Origin: Tolypothrix brevis GSE-NOS-MK-07-07A
GTDB taxonomy: Bacteria > Cyanobacteriota > Cyanobacteriia > Cyanobacteriales > Nostocaceae
Direction of reading: 5' to 3'
DNA: 64,000 nucleotides
NCBI GenBank assembly: GCA_019358985.1
Contig: JAHHIJ010000028.1
Span: forward strand, 28,177-92,176
Part shown: one piece after another, positions 45,820 through 55,362 of the stretch
How the letters are laid out: every line of letters begins with the position of its first letter
Numbering within the stretch: position 1 is the stretch's first letter
The notes under the pieces: generated by a model
What the model was told of the DNA's origin: nothing
Seen by the model: the letters and a program-made list of their open reading frames with translations, nothing else
Database searches by the model: none
Translations under genes and position numbers: made by a program

Positions 45820-47196
45820 ATGAACCTACCAAACGGTCCGCAATCACCTTCGTTTGTACAGATACTGAAGTTCATTATTAATCCTATATCGTTTACGGAA
45901 GCCTGTGCTAAACGCTACGGAGATATCTTTACATTGCGGTTGAGAAGTCCCGTAGTTATTGTCAGTAATCCCCAAGCAATACAGCAGATATTGACTAACG
46001 ATACAAAAGATTTTACGGCTCCATCGACGGGAAACAAGCCTTTTGAACCATTGATGGGAAAGCATTCTGTAATTATGGCAAGCGGTGCGGCACATCGTCG
46101 TCAACGTCAATTATTGATGCCGCCGTTTCATGGTGATAGAATGCGAGTTTATGCAGATATTATCAGTGAAATTACTGATAATGTCATGAGTCGGCAAGAA
46201 GTAAGCAAACCCTTCTCTGCGCGGGACGCGATGCAAGCTATTACTATGCGGATTATAATGCAAGCTGTGTTTGGACTGTATGAAGGCGATCGCGCTGCCG
46301 AACTAGAAAGACTTCTCGGTTTAATTCTGGAAGCGGGAGGAAGCTCCCCCCTAAATGTTGCTTTTCTGATTTTCCCGTTTTTGCAACGCGATTTAGGTCC
46401 TTTTAGTCATTGGGGAAAATTTCTCCGCCATCGGGAGCGAGTTAACCAACTACTCTATGCCGAAATTAACGAACGACGAGAACAACCTGATGCAACGCGA
46501 TCAGATATTCTAAGCTTGCTGATGGCGGCGCGGGACGAGGCGGGAGAACCGATGAGCAATGAAGAGTTACGCGATGAGTTGATGACGCTGTTGATAGCCG
46601 GTCATGAAACTACTGCTACTGCTTTAAGTTGGGCGCTATATTGGATTCACAAGCTGCCAGCAGTGCGGGAAAAATTGCTAGAAGAACTTGATAATTTGGG
46701 TGAAAATTCGGACACTAACGCAATTATCAAGTTACCATATCTTAACGCTGTTTGCAGCGAAACTTTGCGGATTTATCCGGTGGCGACACTAACTTTTCGC
46801 CGAGAGGTAAAAACCCCCGTCTCTTTGTGCGGACACAAGCTTGAATCGGGTACATCGGTGATGGGTTCGATTTATTTGACGCATCACCGCGAAGATTTAT
46901 ATCCAGAACCAAAGCAGTTTAAGCCTGAGCGCTTTTTAGAAAGACAATTTTCTGCTTATGAACATCTGCCTTTTGGGGGAGGTGCTAGGCGCTGTATTGG
47001 TATGGCTTTTGCTCAGTTTGAAATGAAGGTGGTATTGGCGAAGATTCTTTCTAATTTTGATTTGGCACTGGTTGATAATGGTGATGTTAAACCGAAACGT
47101 CGTGGTTTGGTGACTGGACCAGATCGCCCCATTCAAATGGTTGTTAAGGGTAATCGTCAGGTTAAATATCCCACTTTGACATCTATCTCTGGTTGA
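45820..47196 (+). CDS. Cytochrome P450 (CYP110-like)
   Basis: The 458-residue P450 has the haem-thiolate loop FGGGARRCIGMAFAQFE (Cys ligand), the I-helix AGHETTATALSW, the K-helix E-x-x-R in SETLRIYP and the PERF motif (FKPERFLERQFS). There is no membrane anchor. Sequence resembles the CYP110 family of heterocystous cyanobacteria, fatty-acid or terpenoid hydroxylases. It precedes crtO on the same strand, separated by repeats; a role on carotenoids or lipids is only a guess. Confidence 0.9.
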   Translation: MNLPNGPQSPSFVQILKFIINPISFTEACAKRYGDIFTLRLRSPVVIVSNPQAIQQILTNDTKDFTAPSTGNKPFEPLMGKHSVIMASGAAHRRQRQLLMPPFHGDRMRVYADIISEITDNVMSRQEVSKPFSARDAMQAITMRIIMQAVFGLYEGDRAAELERLLGLILEAGGSSPLNVAFLIFPFLQRDLGPFSHWGKFLRHRERVNQLLYAEINERREQPDATRSDILSLLMAARDEAGEPMSNEELRDELMTLLIAGHETTATALSWALYWIHKLPAVREKLLEELDNLGENSDTNAIIKLPYLNAVCSETLRIYPVATLTFRREVKTPVSLCGHKLESGTSVMGSIYLTHHREDLYPEPKQFKPERFLERQFSAYEHLPFGGGARRCIGMAFAQFEMKVVLAKILSNFDLALVDNGDVKPKRRGLVTGPDRPIQMVVKGNRQVKYPTLTSISG

Positions 47197-47546
47197 GTTT
47201 TTAATTGGCAGGTTGTGGAAATTAATTATGCGTTACCTAGAACCTCTAAAGACGTAGCATTGCTACGTCTCTACGAATGTAAAGACGTTACGAAAGGAAC
47301 GTCTCTAGGAATGTAAAGACGTTCCAGCGGAACGTCTCTACGACGGTAGGTAGGTTTTTACTACTGTTAATTAAACGAATATGACATAACACATTAGACA
47401 TTTACTTCTGCGTTACTTTGTGCATTTGGATGTTGACAATCTGCTTTTATTTACAATAAAAAGTAATTTATATAACTGCCGATTGATTTAATTTGTGATT
47501 AATCTTTTGTAATATTGGTAGAGTTACTTAACTCAATATTGCAATT
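47197..47546. repeat. Repeat-rich spacer between P450 and crtO
   Basis: Three hairpins stand in tandem: type A 47248-47274, a decayed type B 47279-47307 and type B 47313-47341, the last followed by a right-half ATGTCCG element (TTTTTACTACTGTTAATTAA) to about 47390. The remaining 150 bp is AT-rich and may carry the crtO promoter. Confidence 0.65.
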
Positions 47547-49226
47547 ATGGAAACCTATGATGTCGTTATTATCGGTGCAGGACATAATGGGCTGGTTTGT
47601 GCAGCTTATCTGTTAAAAGCTGGTTATAGCGTGTTGTTACTAGAAAAGCGTTCTGTTCCTGGTGGTGCAGCGACAACCGAAGAATGTATACCAGAAGCAC
47701 CAGGTTTTAAATTTAATCTCTGCGCGATTGACCACGAATTTATTCACCTTGGACCAGTTGTTCAAGAATTAGAATTAGAAAAATATGGTTTGGAATATTT
47801 AGAATGCGATCCAGTTACATTTTGTCCTCATCCCGATGGCAAATATTTCTTAGGACATAAATCTTTAGAAAAGACTTGTGTAGAAATTGCTCGTTATAGC
47901 GATCGCGATGCCAAAAAATATGCAGAATATACAAAATACTGGCAACACGCGCTTGGGGCAATGATTCCCATGTTCAATGCACCGCCAAAGTCAATTTTAG
48001 ATATTTTGGGCAACTATGACATCGCCAAGTTGAAAGATTTATTTTCTGTCATTGGTTCCCCATCAAAAACCCTGGACTTTGTTCGTACCATGCTAGGCAG
48101 CGCTGAGGATCTCCTCAACGAGTGGTTTGATTCGGAATTTCTCAAAGCACCCCTAGCAAGACTTGCGGCAGAACTCGGTGCGCCGCCATCACAAAAAACC
48201 ATCGCCATTGGTGCAATAATGATGGCAATGCGTCACGATCCTGGTATGGCTAGACCTCGTGGTGGTACTGGTGCATTGGTGCAAGCTTTAGTTAATTTAG
48301 TTACTAGCAAAGGCGGTGTTATCCTCACAGATCAGCACGTTGATAAAGTGATGATTGATGATAAAAAAGCCGTTGGTGTGCGGGTTGCTGGTGGTAAAGA
48401 ATATCGCGCTAAATACGGCGTAATTTCTAACATTGATGCCAAACGGTTATTTTTGCAAATGACTGATAAAAGCGATATCGATGCGGTCGATCCAGATTTA
48501 TGGGAAAGATTAGAACGTCGTATTGTTAACAATAACGAAACTATCTTGAAGATAGATTTAGCATTAGATGAACCGCTACGTTTTGAACACCACGAACACA
48601 AAGATGAGTATTTAATTGGTTCAATATTAATTGCAGATTCCATCGCTCATGTTGAACAAGCACATAGCAAATGTACCTTGGGAGAGATTCCCGATTCTGA
48701 CCCATCAATGTATGTGGTGATGCCTAGCGCGTTAGACCCATCATTAGCACCTCCGGGCAAACATACAGTCTGGATTGAGTTTTTTGCCCCTTATCAAATT
48801 GCCGGTGCAGAAGGTACTGGTTTGAAAGGTACGGGTTGGACAGATGATTTGAAAAATCAAGTTGCAGATAAAGTAGTTGACAAATTGGCGCAGTATTCAC
48901 CTAATGTGAAAAACGCCACTATCGCTCGTCGTGTCGAAAGTCCGGCAGAATTAGGTGAAAGATTGGGTGCATATAAAGGTAATTATTACCACATTGATAT
49001 GACCTTAGATCAAATGGTGTTTTTCCGTCCTTTGCCAGAAATAGCGAATTACAAAACGCCTATTGATAATCTATTTTTGACTGGTGCGGGAACTCATCCA
49101 GGTGGTTCAATTTCTGGGATGCCGGGACGCAATTGTGCGCGGGTATTCTTGCAAGCAAAGCATCCAATTACTCAGACTTTGAAGGATGCGCGGGATTCGA
49201 TTCTGTCAACGTTTAAGATTAATTAG
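47547..49226 (+). CDS. crtO: Beta-carotene ketolase, CrtO type
   Basis: The 559-residue FAD-dependent enzyme begins with the dinucleotide-binding motif VVIIGAGHNGLVCAAYLLKAG, and the CrtO blocks AIDHEFIHLGPVVQELELEKYG, GAPPSQK, ARPRGGTGALVQAL and LTGAGTHPGGSISGMPGRNCAR are all present. The cyanobacterial CrtO family introduces a 4-keto group into beta-carotene to make echinenone, unrelated to CrtW. Related desaturases of the CrtI type share the fold, but the collinear CrtO blocks favour ketolase. Terminator follows at 49249. Confidence 0.9.
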   Translation: METYDVVIIGAGHNGLVCAAYLLKAGYSVLLLEKRSVPGGAATTEECIPEAPGFKFNLCAIDHEFIHLGPVVQELELEKYGLEYLECDPVTFCPHPDGKYFLGHKSLEKTCVEIARYSDRDAKKYAEYTKYWQHALGAMIPMFNAPPKSILDILGNYDIAKLKDLFSVIGSPSKTLDFVRTMLGSAEDLLNEWFDSEFLKAPLARLAAELGAPPSQKTIAIGAIMMAMRHDPGMARPRGGTGALVQALVNLVTSKGGVILTDQHVDKVMIDDKKAVGVRVAGGKEYRAKYGVISNIDAKRLFLQMTDKSDIDAVDPDLWERLERRIVNNNETILKIDLALDEPLRFEHHEHKDEYLIGSILIADSIAHVEQAHSKCTLGEIPDSDPSMYVVMPSALDPSLAPPGKHTVWIEFFAPYQIAGAEGTGLKGTGWTDDLKNQVADKVVDKLAQYSPNVKNATIARRVESPAELGERLGAYKGNYYHIDMTLDQMVFFRPLPEIANYKTPIDNLFLTGAGTHPGGSISGMPGRNCARVFLQAKHPITQTLKDARDSILSTFKIN

Positions 49227-49248
49227 GGGTTTGCTGAAATTTTGCACT

Positions 49249-49280
49249 AAGCAGCCCTAGAAAATTATGGGCTGCTTTTT
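49249..49280 (+). terminator. Rho-independent terminator of crtO
   Basis: AAGCAGCCC pairs with GGGCTGCTT around an 11-nt loop, followed by TTTGATTTCTTT. It lies 22 bp past the crtO stop. Confidence 0.85.
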
Positions 49281-49369
49281 GATTTCTTTACATTGATTGA
49301 TACAAAATAATTGCCTACTTTATATTTAAAAGATTATTATTTAAATAATAAATAAACAATAATTTAAAA

Positions 49370-50239
49370 ATGATTGGACGCAAAGGCTTTATATATATTT
49401 TTTCCAATCCGGCTTTTCCCAATGAGCTAAAAATTGGGAAGACAACAAGAATTCCAGAAGAAAGAGCAAAAGAATTATCAGGCACTGGTTTGCCAGAAAG
49501 ATTTATTGTAGAGTATTACGAATATGTTTTTGATTGTGATTTATGTGAAAAAATTATACATAAAAATATTGATGAATATCGTCATAATAAAACACGAGAA
49601 TTTTTTAAATTACCTCTTCAAGAGGCAATATTAAAAGTCCAAGAAGTAACTCAGGGTAAAATATATCCTCAAAGGAAAATTAATAAATATATACATAGAT
49701 TAAATGAAAATATGTTATTTAGATGGGCATGTCAGAATAATGATTATATTCTTCGTTTTAGGCATAAAAATTTATTATCAATTTTTTATAATGAAATACC
49801 CAGTGTTAATGTATGGCAATGTAGAGAAGGTGATCGGCTGATCATAAAAAGCAAGTTTGATGATTATGATGATTTAATTAACTATGATAAATTGGTTGAT
49901 TTCGGTTTAAATATTTTAGATAAAAATCGTTCTTTAACTGAAATTATTGATATATATCCGGGTGATAGGCTAGTATGGGTTGCTAAAAAAAATAAAACTT
50001 ATTTAAATAATTATCCTAACGAATCTTATTCTGTAAAATCTATAATAGATTGCCTAGAATATGCTAAAATAATTGTCTCTTCGCAAGAAGAACTACTCAT
50101 TACCAAAGAAGGGTATCCATTACCATTTGGCTCACAATTAAATAAAATACCTAACACAATTATATTACAAGCATACTTTAAAATAAAGGAACTAGGTATT
50201 CCCAATACATGGGCTTCACCAACAATGGATTTACCGTAA
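49370..50239 (+). CDS. T5orf172/GIY-YIG-type domain protein, AT-rich
   Basis: The first ~95 residues (GFIYIFSNPAFPNELKIGKT, YEYVFDCDLCEKIIH, TREFFKLPLQEAI) match the T5orf172/MUG113 domain, a relative of GIY-YIG nucleases with G-K-T and F-x-L-P positions. The remaining ~195 residues match nothing I recognise. The gene is far more AT-rich than its neighbours and uses many ATA, AAT and TTA codons, suggesting transfer from phage or another accessory source. It is monocistronic. Confidence 0.7.
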   Translation: MIGRKGFIYIFSNPAFPNELKIGKTTRIPEERAKELSGTGLPERFIVEYYEYVFDCDLCEKIIHKNIDEYRHNKTREFFKLPLQEAILKVQEVTQGKIYPQRKINKYIHRLNENMLFRWACQNNDYILRFRHKNLLSIFYNEIPSVNVWQCREGDRLIIKSKFDDYDDLINYDKLVDFGLNILDKNRSLTEIIDIYPGDRLVWVAKKNKTYLNNYPNESYSVKSIIDCLEYAKIIVSSQEELLITKEGYPLPFGSQLNKIPNTIILQAYFKIKELGIPNTWASPTMDLP

Positions 50240-50280
50240 AGCATATATATTTATATATTAAGTAGGCATTAGTAAAGTAG

Positions 50281-50306
50281 GGTGCGTTAACGAAGTGTAA
50301 CGCACC
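50281..50306. repeat. Hairpin repeat GGTGCGTTA/TAACGCACC
   Basis: A perfect 9-bp inverted repeat with an 8-nt loop, of a kind common in cyanobacterial spacers, lies just after the T5orf172 gene. Confidence 0.6.
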
Positions 50307-50425
50307 ATTATTTCTCACTTCCCCTCAGCTTTGTTCGTGGCACCATGCTCGATGTACAATTAAAAGTTGTGTTTGATGTGACAGAGGATAGTTAAAGTGG
50401 AAAAGCGATCGCATGGCATAAAATT

Positions 50426-50497
50426 ATGTCAAAAGGTCGTGTCAAGTTAATTGTATTTGACCCTCACACAGAGGTTATTATCAAATGGATACCCTAG
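50426..50497 (+). pseudogene. xisH: C-terminal stump of xisH
   Basis: A 23-codon frame reads MSKGRVKLIVFDPHTEVIIK and then W-I-P-stop. This is the C-terminus of XisH-family proteins, which normally precede xisI and have an Uma2-like nuclease fold. The stop overlaps the xisI start, the usual xisHI coupling. The first ~110 residues, including the nuclease core, are missing. Confidence 0.8.
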
Positions 50498-50820
50498 AAA
50501 GTTATGGGCAAATTATCGAGAAGATTCTTTCCGAGTATGCTGCTATTCCCTATGCATACGGTGACATTAAAAGCGAAGTCGTTTTTGATAGTATAAATAA
50601 CCGCTATTTACTGGTAAATGTGGGATGGGATGGAGAACGCAGGGTTCATGGTTGTATCGTTCATATCGACATCATCAATGGCAAAGTCTGGATTCAGCGC
50701 GATGGAACTGAACATGGTATAGCTGATGATTTGACAGAAGCAGGAATTCCTAAAGACCACATTGTATTAGGTTTTAGAGAACCTGAACTTAGGCAGTATA
50801 CAGGATATTCTCTGGCATAG
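50485..50820 (+). CDS. xisI: XisI-family protein
   Basis: The 111-residue protein (MDTLESYGQIIEKILSEYAA, VVFDSINNRYLLVNVGWDG, HGCIVHIDIINGKVWIQRDG) belongs to the XisI family. XisI was first described as controlling fdxN-element excision with XisF and XisH during heterocyst development; many genomic copies of xisHI occur outside such elements. It is complete and ends in HIVLGFREPELRQYTGYS. Its partner xisH survives only as a stump, so function here is doubtful. Confidence 0.9.
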   Translation: MDTLESYGQIIEKILSEYAAIPYAYGDIKSEVVFDSINNRYLLVNVGWDGERRVHGCIVHIDIINGKVWIQRDGTEHGIADDLTEAGIPKDHIVLGFREPELRQYTGYSLA

Positions 50821-50847
50821 AAACGATGCCAAACTAAGTTGCCATAG

Positions 50848-51867
50848 TTACAGTCCTGAGTAGGGAGCTAGGGCTAAAGTTTTCGTTCCTTCAGTGAGGA
50901 GAAAGCGATCGCAGAGGTTAAACAATTCTACCTCGGTCTGTGTCTGTCGCATCAGCCGCAGGAAATGACCTTCAGCGTCAACCAAGAGGGCAATATAGTT
51001 GAGGAACATTTTGAGGTAGCCTACGCGCGATCGCACTGGCATATTTACGGCTGTGGGGGTTTGCCATAAACGATCAATATAGTTGCGTACCTCTACTAAA
51101 GGAACCGGTGCGATCGGCTCGTTACGCAAAGCCTGCCGAATTTGATTAAAAATCCAAGGATTTGCGATCGCCCAGCGTCCCACCATCACACCTGCCGCAC
51201 CGGTTTGAGAAAGCACGGATAGAGCAGTTGTCGCCGAGTGGATATTGCCATTAGCAAGGACTGGACAATCGACCCGTCTAACCGCTTCACCGATCAAATC
51301 ATATTTCACTGCTCCGTGGTACATATCTTTCACTGTGCGACCATGCAAAGAGAGCAAATCAATGCTGTGGCGATTGATTATATCTAGAATGGAGTAAAAG
51401 TTATCTGTATTTTCAAAACCTACGCGCATCTTGACCGTTAAAGGGCGATCGTTCACAGCAGAACGCAGTTCTCCCAAAATCCGATCCACTTTTTCGGGTT
51501 CTCGCAGCAATCCACCCCCAACATTTTTGCGATAGATTCTAGGTGCTGGACAGCCCATATTCAAGTCAACTCCAGCGATATTATAGCCGCAGAGTTCCTT
51601 TGCTGTTCTCACTAAGTCTGGAATGCTTTCGCCAATCATTTGAGCAAAAACAGGGCGACCCGTGTCGTTTTCCGTGATTGCTGCCAGAATGTTACGATTG
51701 AGACGTGAGGTATCATTCACGCGGAAATACTCGGTGAAGAAGTAGTCAGGACTGCCGTAATGGGCAATGACCTTCATAAACCACAGGTTTGTCACATCCT
51801 GCATGGGGGCAAGAGCAGTGAGGGGTAGGTGTGGATGAAACGACTTTGGGAGCGATACCTGGGACAT
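50848..51867 (-). CDS. dus: tRNA-dihydrouridine synthase
   Basis: This 339-residue FMN enzyme reduces uridines in the tRNA D-loop. Visible features: LAPMQDVTN near the start, the DLNMGCPAPRIYRKNVGGGLL segment with the catalytic Cys (NMGCP), KMRVGF, HGRTVKDMYHG, NGNIHS and GAAGVMVGRWAIANPW. Sequence is of the cyanobacterial Dus group rather than clear DusA, B or C; the modified position is not determinable. It converges on xisI with a 27-bp gap. Confidence 0.92.
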   Translation of the reverse strand: MSQVSLPKSFHPHLPLTALAPMQDVTNLWFMKVIAHYGSPDYFFTEYFRVNDTSRLNRNILAAITENDTGRPVFAQMIGESIPDLVRTAKELCGYNIAGVDLNMGCPAPRIYRKNVGGGLLREPEKVDRILGELRSAVNDRPLTVKMRVGFENTDNFYSILDIINRHSIDLLSLHGRTVKDMYHGAVKYDLIGEAVRRVDCPVLANGNIHSATTALSVLSQTGAAGVMVGRWAIANPWIFNQIRQALRNEPIAPVPLVEVRNYIDRLWQTPTAVNMPVRSRVGYLKMFLNYIALLVDAEGHFLRLMRQTQTEVELFNLCDRFLLTEGTKTLALAPYSGL

Positions 51868-52067
51868 AGAGATGAAGAGCGATTAACAAAGCATCACTCT
51901 ATCAAAAAATGGTTGTTGAGGTTGAGCCTGAATTAGCTGCTTATTCGGAAATTAGGCGTAAAATTTAAAAATCTTCCTTCTTGGGTAGGTGATATCCATA
52001 CTTGTTATTGATGACAAAGATAACGGAAAATTGATGTAATCAAGGTACTTTTGCCAACGCTGGAGCA

Positions 52068-53159
52068 ATGATAAATCGGGTTTTAATTCTTGGAGGAAGG
52101 GGGCGGATCGGCAGTAGTGTTGCCCAGGATCTAGCCACACACACGCAAGCGGAAATTACCATTACTGGGCGATCGCCTGATATTGAAACTAGCGATATGC
52201 CTCGGAAATTTCTGATTTTAGACTTAGCGGAGGTTGACAAATTGCGGAGTGCGATCGCGTCTACCGAGTTAGTCATCCACTGTGCCGGACCATTTCATTA
52301 CCGCGATGCCAATGTTCTCAAAATTTGCATTGAACAAGGCGTTAACTATGTAGATGTTAGCGATCACCGTTCATATACCAGCAAAGCTTTAAAATATCAT
52401 GAACAAGCTGCCGCTGCTGGTGTTACGGCAATTGTTAATACTGGGATTTTTCCCGGAATTTCTAACAGCATGGTACGTCAAGGTGTCGAGCAATTCGATA
52501 TAGCCGAAAAGATACATTTGAGTTATTTGGTATCTGGTTCTGGTGGTGCTGGTGTCACCGTCATGCGGACAACTTTTCTAGGGTTGCAACATCCTTTTGA
52601 CGCTTGGATAGACGGCAAATGGCAAACAATTAAGCCTTATAGTGAACGGGAAGCTGTTAACTTTCTTCCCCCATATGGACGCACTGGAGTTTACTGGTTT
52701 GATATGCCAGAAACTTTCACATTACCCCACGCTTTCCCATCAATCAAAACCGTAATTACTAAGTTTGGCTCAGTTCCCGATTTTTACAATCACATGACTT
52801 GGATCACTGCTCATGTGTTTCCAAAATGGTTAATGCAGAAGCGTAGCACTATCGAATTTTTGGCTCATGTAAGTCATTTTATGACGGATGTAACTAATAA
52901 CTTTACTGGTATTGGGGTAGCAGTTCGCTCAGAAGTTACAGGGCAAAAAAACGGCGAGACAAGAGTTTTTTGCTCAGACTTATTGCATCAAAATACGGCA
53001 ATAGCTTCGGGTTGTGGGACAGGTAGCATTGCTCAATTATTATTAGAGGGCAAATTGAATAAACCAGGCATTTTTCCTGTAGAAGAAGCGCTAAAAACAG
53101 ATTTATTTGAATCTACCATGCAAAGCCGAGGAATTAACATTTATCACAATTGGTTATAG
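52068..53159 (+). CDS. Saccharopine dehydrogenase-like NAD(P)-binding protein
   Basis: The 363-residue protein begins with a Rossmann glycine motif (VLILGGRGRIGSSVAQDLA), and the segment VIHCAGPFHYRDANVLKICI, GVNYVDVSDHR matches the saccharopine dehydrogenase NADP-binding domain superfamily. No catalytic residues for lysine metabolism are obvious, so it is probably an uncharacterised reductase. It is monocistronic. Start at ATG 52068 is well placed. Confidence 0.8.
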   Translation: MINRVLILGGRGRIGSSVAQDLATHTQAEITITGRSPDIETSDMPRKFLILDLAEVDKLRSAIASTELVIHCAGPFHYRDANVLKICIEQGVNYVDVSDHRSYTSKALKYHEQAAAAGVTAIVNTGIFPGISNSMVRQGVEQFDIAEKIHLSYLVSGSGGAGVTVMRTTFLGLQHPFDAWIDGKWQTIKPYSEREAVNFLPPYGRTGVYWFDMPETFTLPHAFPSIKTVITKFGSVPDFYNHMTWITAHVFPKWLMQKRSTIEFLAHVSHFMTDVTNNFTGIGVAVRSEVTGQKNGETRVFCSDLLHQNTAIASGCGTGSIAQLLLEGKLNKPGIFPVEEALKTDLFESTMQSRGINIYHNWL

Positions 53160-53301
53160 CAAAAAATTAATGTATCCTCCGATAGAAGGAAAAGCTGCAC
53201 TTAAACACTTAGGATTCCTTTGAGCCTTGCAAATAGTGTAAGTAATTGTATTTATTTACGCCAAAGGAAGGCTCATAACAGAAAATTAGGAGGGTTTTTC
53301 C

Positions 53302-53688
53302 ATGCTTAGAATTTTATTAGCTTTAAAGCAAGCACTACTTTCAAGTATGTTGGTTTTTGGTTTGATGATTTTTATCAGCTTGTCGGGTTTATTGATGGTG
53401 GTTCAGCCTAGTTATGCAACCACACTAGAAGAATTAAAGCTGATACCTTCAGAGTATAAACCAACGCCAGAAGAAAAGATTGACCGCGCTTACGAATATA
53501 ATGAAGCTGCTGGTATTCGCGAAGAACAGCGAGAAGAAGCTTACGAACAAGCAATAAAAGACGGTGAAAGCCTTAATACAATGGAAAAGGCTTACGAAAG
53601 AAATGTAAAGGCTGAAAAAGCACAAAATCCCCCTGAGAGTTTTGGTGAAAAAGCTAAAGAAGTGATTGAAAAGGTGACAGGTAAGTAG
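53302..53688 (+). CDS. Exported, charged hypothetical protein
   Basis: The 128-residue protein has a signal peptide or anchor (about 12-38, ending PSYAT) and a mature part rich in Glu, Lys and Ala forming helices (EEKIDRAYEYNEAAGIREEQ). It ends with FGEKAKEVIEKVTGK. A ribosome site AGGAGG precedes the ATG by 7 bp (53290-53295). No known domain; small acidic thylakoid or periplasmic helix proteins of this kind occur in cyanobacteria. An imperfect TGAGCCTT/AAGGCTCA repeat lies just upstream. Confidence 0.65.
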   Translation: MLRILLALKQALLSSMLVFGLMIFISLSGLLMVVQPSYATTLEELKLIPSEYKPTPEEKIDRAYEYNEAAGIREEQREEAYEQAIKDGESLNTMEKAYERNVKAEKAQNPPESFGEKAKEVIEKVTGK

Positions 53689-53789
53689 AGTAATGGGGGA
53701 TGAGGGGGATGAGGGGGAGTTTGTCTTTTCCTCTTTGTTGTCTCCCTTATCTCCCTCATCCCCCTTGTCTCCCCATCTCCTCATATCTT

Positions 53790-55088
53790 TCACTCGAATT
53801 CATCAACTGTAGCGGGGGGAGTTGTGTTTTCGTGTTTGGCAATTTTGCGCTCGTACCAATTCATTAATGGTGTTGAACTAATTCCATGTACAATTACTGA
53901 AACAACAATAGTTGTGTAAGTAATCCAGGCAATTTGTTCACCAAGTTCGCCTTTTAAACCATTACTAAATGCATAAGCAAGATAATATAAAGAGCCAACA
54001 CCACGAATACCAAACCAACCAAATAACCAGCGAGTTCGTGAGTCCATTCTTCGGTGACGCGAGTAAGGCGAACGCTTACCAATTGTACTAATCCAGGCTC
54101 CTACAGGTCGAATCACAAAGAATAGAAATACTATCACTAACAAAGATTGACCAGCATAATCAAGCATCGGCTTATATAATAATATCGTTCCCAATATTAA
54201 AATTGTGCCGACTTCCAACAGCTTTTCAATTCGCTCTACAAATTCTAATTGTTGCAATGGTTTCTCAGGATTTGTGTAACTACGCTGTACAACTAATCCA
54301 GCAACAAATACTGCTAAAAATCCATAGCCGTTAACAAGTTCTGTCAAAGAATAAGTTAGCAAAATCGTGCTGATGGCTACAAAGTCTTCCATCGTCTCAT
54401 CAACGCGACGGCGTTTTTGAACTTTTTTATCGAACCAAACTACTGCTTTGGCAACGATAATTCCCATGACGATGCCAGAAGCGATCGCCCAAATTAAATC
54501 AACTGCAACCCATTGCTTAAACCAGTTGTTCCAATTATCATCTTTTAAGGCATGAATGCCAAAATAAACAAAGGGAAAAGCTAGAGCATCATTTAAACCG
54601 CCTTCAGAAGTTAAACCGAAGCGCAACTCATCTTGGTCGTTTGTATCTGTCAGTTGTACTTCTGATGCTAAAACAGGGTCAGTTGGTGCTAGAATTGCTC
54701 CTAATAAAATTGCCTCTCCCCAATTCATTCCTAAAAACAGTTTGCCTACCACAGCTAGCGCAAAAATTGAAATTGGCATCAAAAATACAATCAACCGCGT
54801 CGTAATATCCCAAGCTTTTAAACGTATCGGACGAACGATTTTTAAACCGCAACTGAATACGGAAACAATCACGACAAACTCTGTTATTCGTTCCAACACT
54901 TCAGCGTTGAATGCATCTCCTTGACGCAATTTAATCAGCCCTAAGCCATAAGGACCTACCAAAATACCTACCACTAGATAGATGAGGGCAAAGGAAAGAG
55001 GTAAACGCGAAATCCAGCCTGAACCTAGCGTTACCATTAGCAAGAGTAGACCAATAAAAAGGAGATCGAGAATATAAACATCTACCAT
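53790..55088 (-). CDS. CPA1-type Na+/H+ antiporter
   Basis: This 432-residue protein has about 12-13 transmembrane segments. The ion-binding motif GAILAPTDPVLASEV (about 133-147) and the following SEGGLNDALAFPFVY (about 162-176) are characteristic of CPA1/NhaP exchangers. The C-terminal soluble tail is short. It shares its 274-bp upstream region with the divergent mysD-like gene. Na+ or K+ preference is not known. Confidence 0.9.
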   Translation of the reverse strand: MVDVYILDLLFIGLLLLMVTLGSGWISRLPLSFALIYLVVGILVGPYGLGLIKLRQGDAFNAEVLERITEFVVIVSVFSCGLKIVRPIRLKAWDITTRLIVFLMPISIFALAVVGKLFLGMNWGEAILLGAILAPTDPVLASEVQLTDTNDQDELRFGLTSEGGLNDALAFPFVYFGIHALKDDNWNNWFKQWVAVDLIWAIASGIVMGIIVAKAVVWFDKKVQKRRRVDETMEDFVAISTILLTYSLTELVNGYGFLAVFVAGLVVQRSYTNPEKPLQQLEFVERIEKLLEVGTILILGTILLYKPMLDYAGQSLLVIVFLFFVIRPVGAWISTIGKRSPYSRHRRMDSRTRWLFGWFGIRGVGSLYYLAYAFSNGLKGELGEQIAWITYTTIVVSVIVHGISSTPLMNWYERKIAKHENTTPPATVDEFE

Positions 55089-55362
55089 AACGATTTGTAT
55101 AAAAAATGAGCTTCGTCCTGCAAGTATAGAGGCGATCGCTTTTAGTTATAAATACCTTATGGTAGATTTCTGATAAGTATATAAATTTTATTTTTATCTC
55201 TGCGTTGTTTCGGTGCCTGGAGTCCTTGAGGAATTTCTGGGGTAAAAGGTAGCAAATAAACGGCGTTGATGCTATGCAAATATGAATTTGCCTCACGCAA
55301 AGGCGCAAAAAATAATATAATGTCCGCTTAAAGACTTATAATTAACGTTGGGAAGATGAATC

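Noticed and set aside
50485..50820. Site-specific DNA excision element (fdxN type) around xisI
   Set aside because: No xisF recombinase or paired recombination sites are visible; xisHI pairs occur widely outside such elements.
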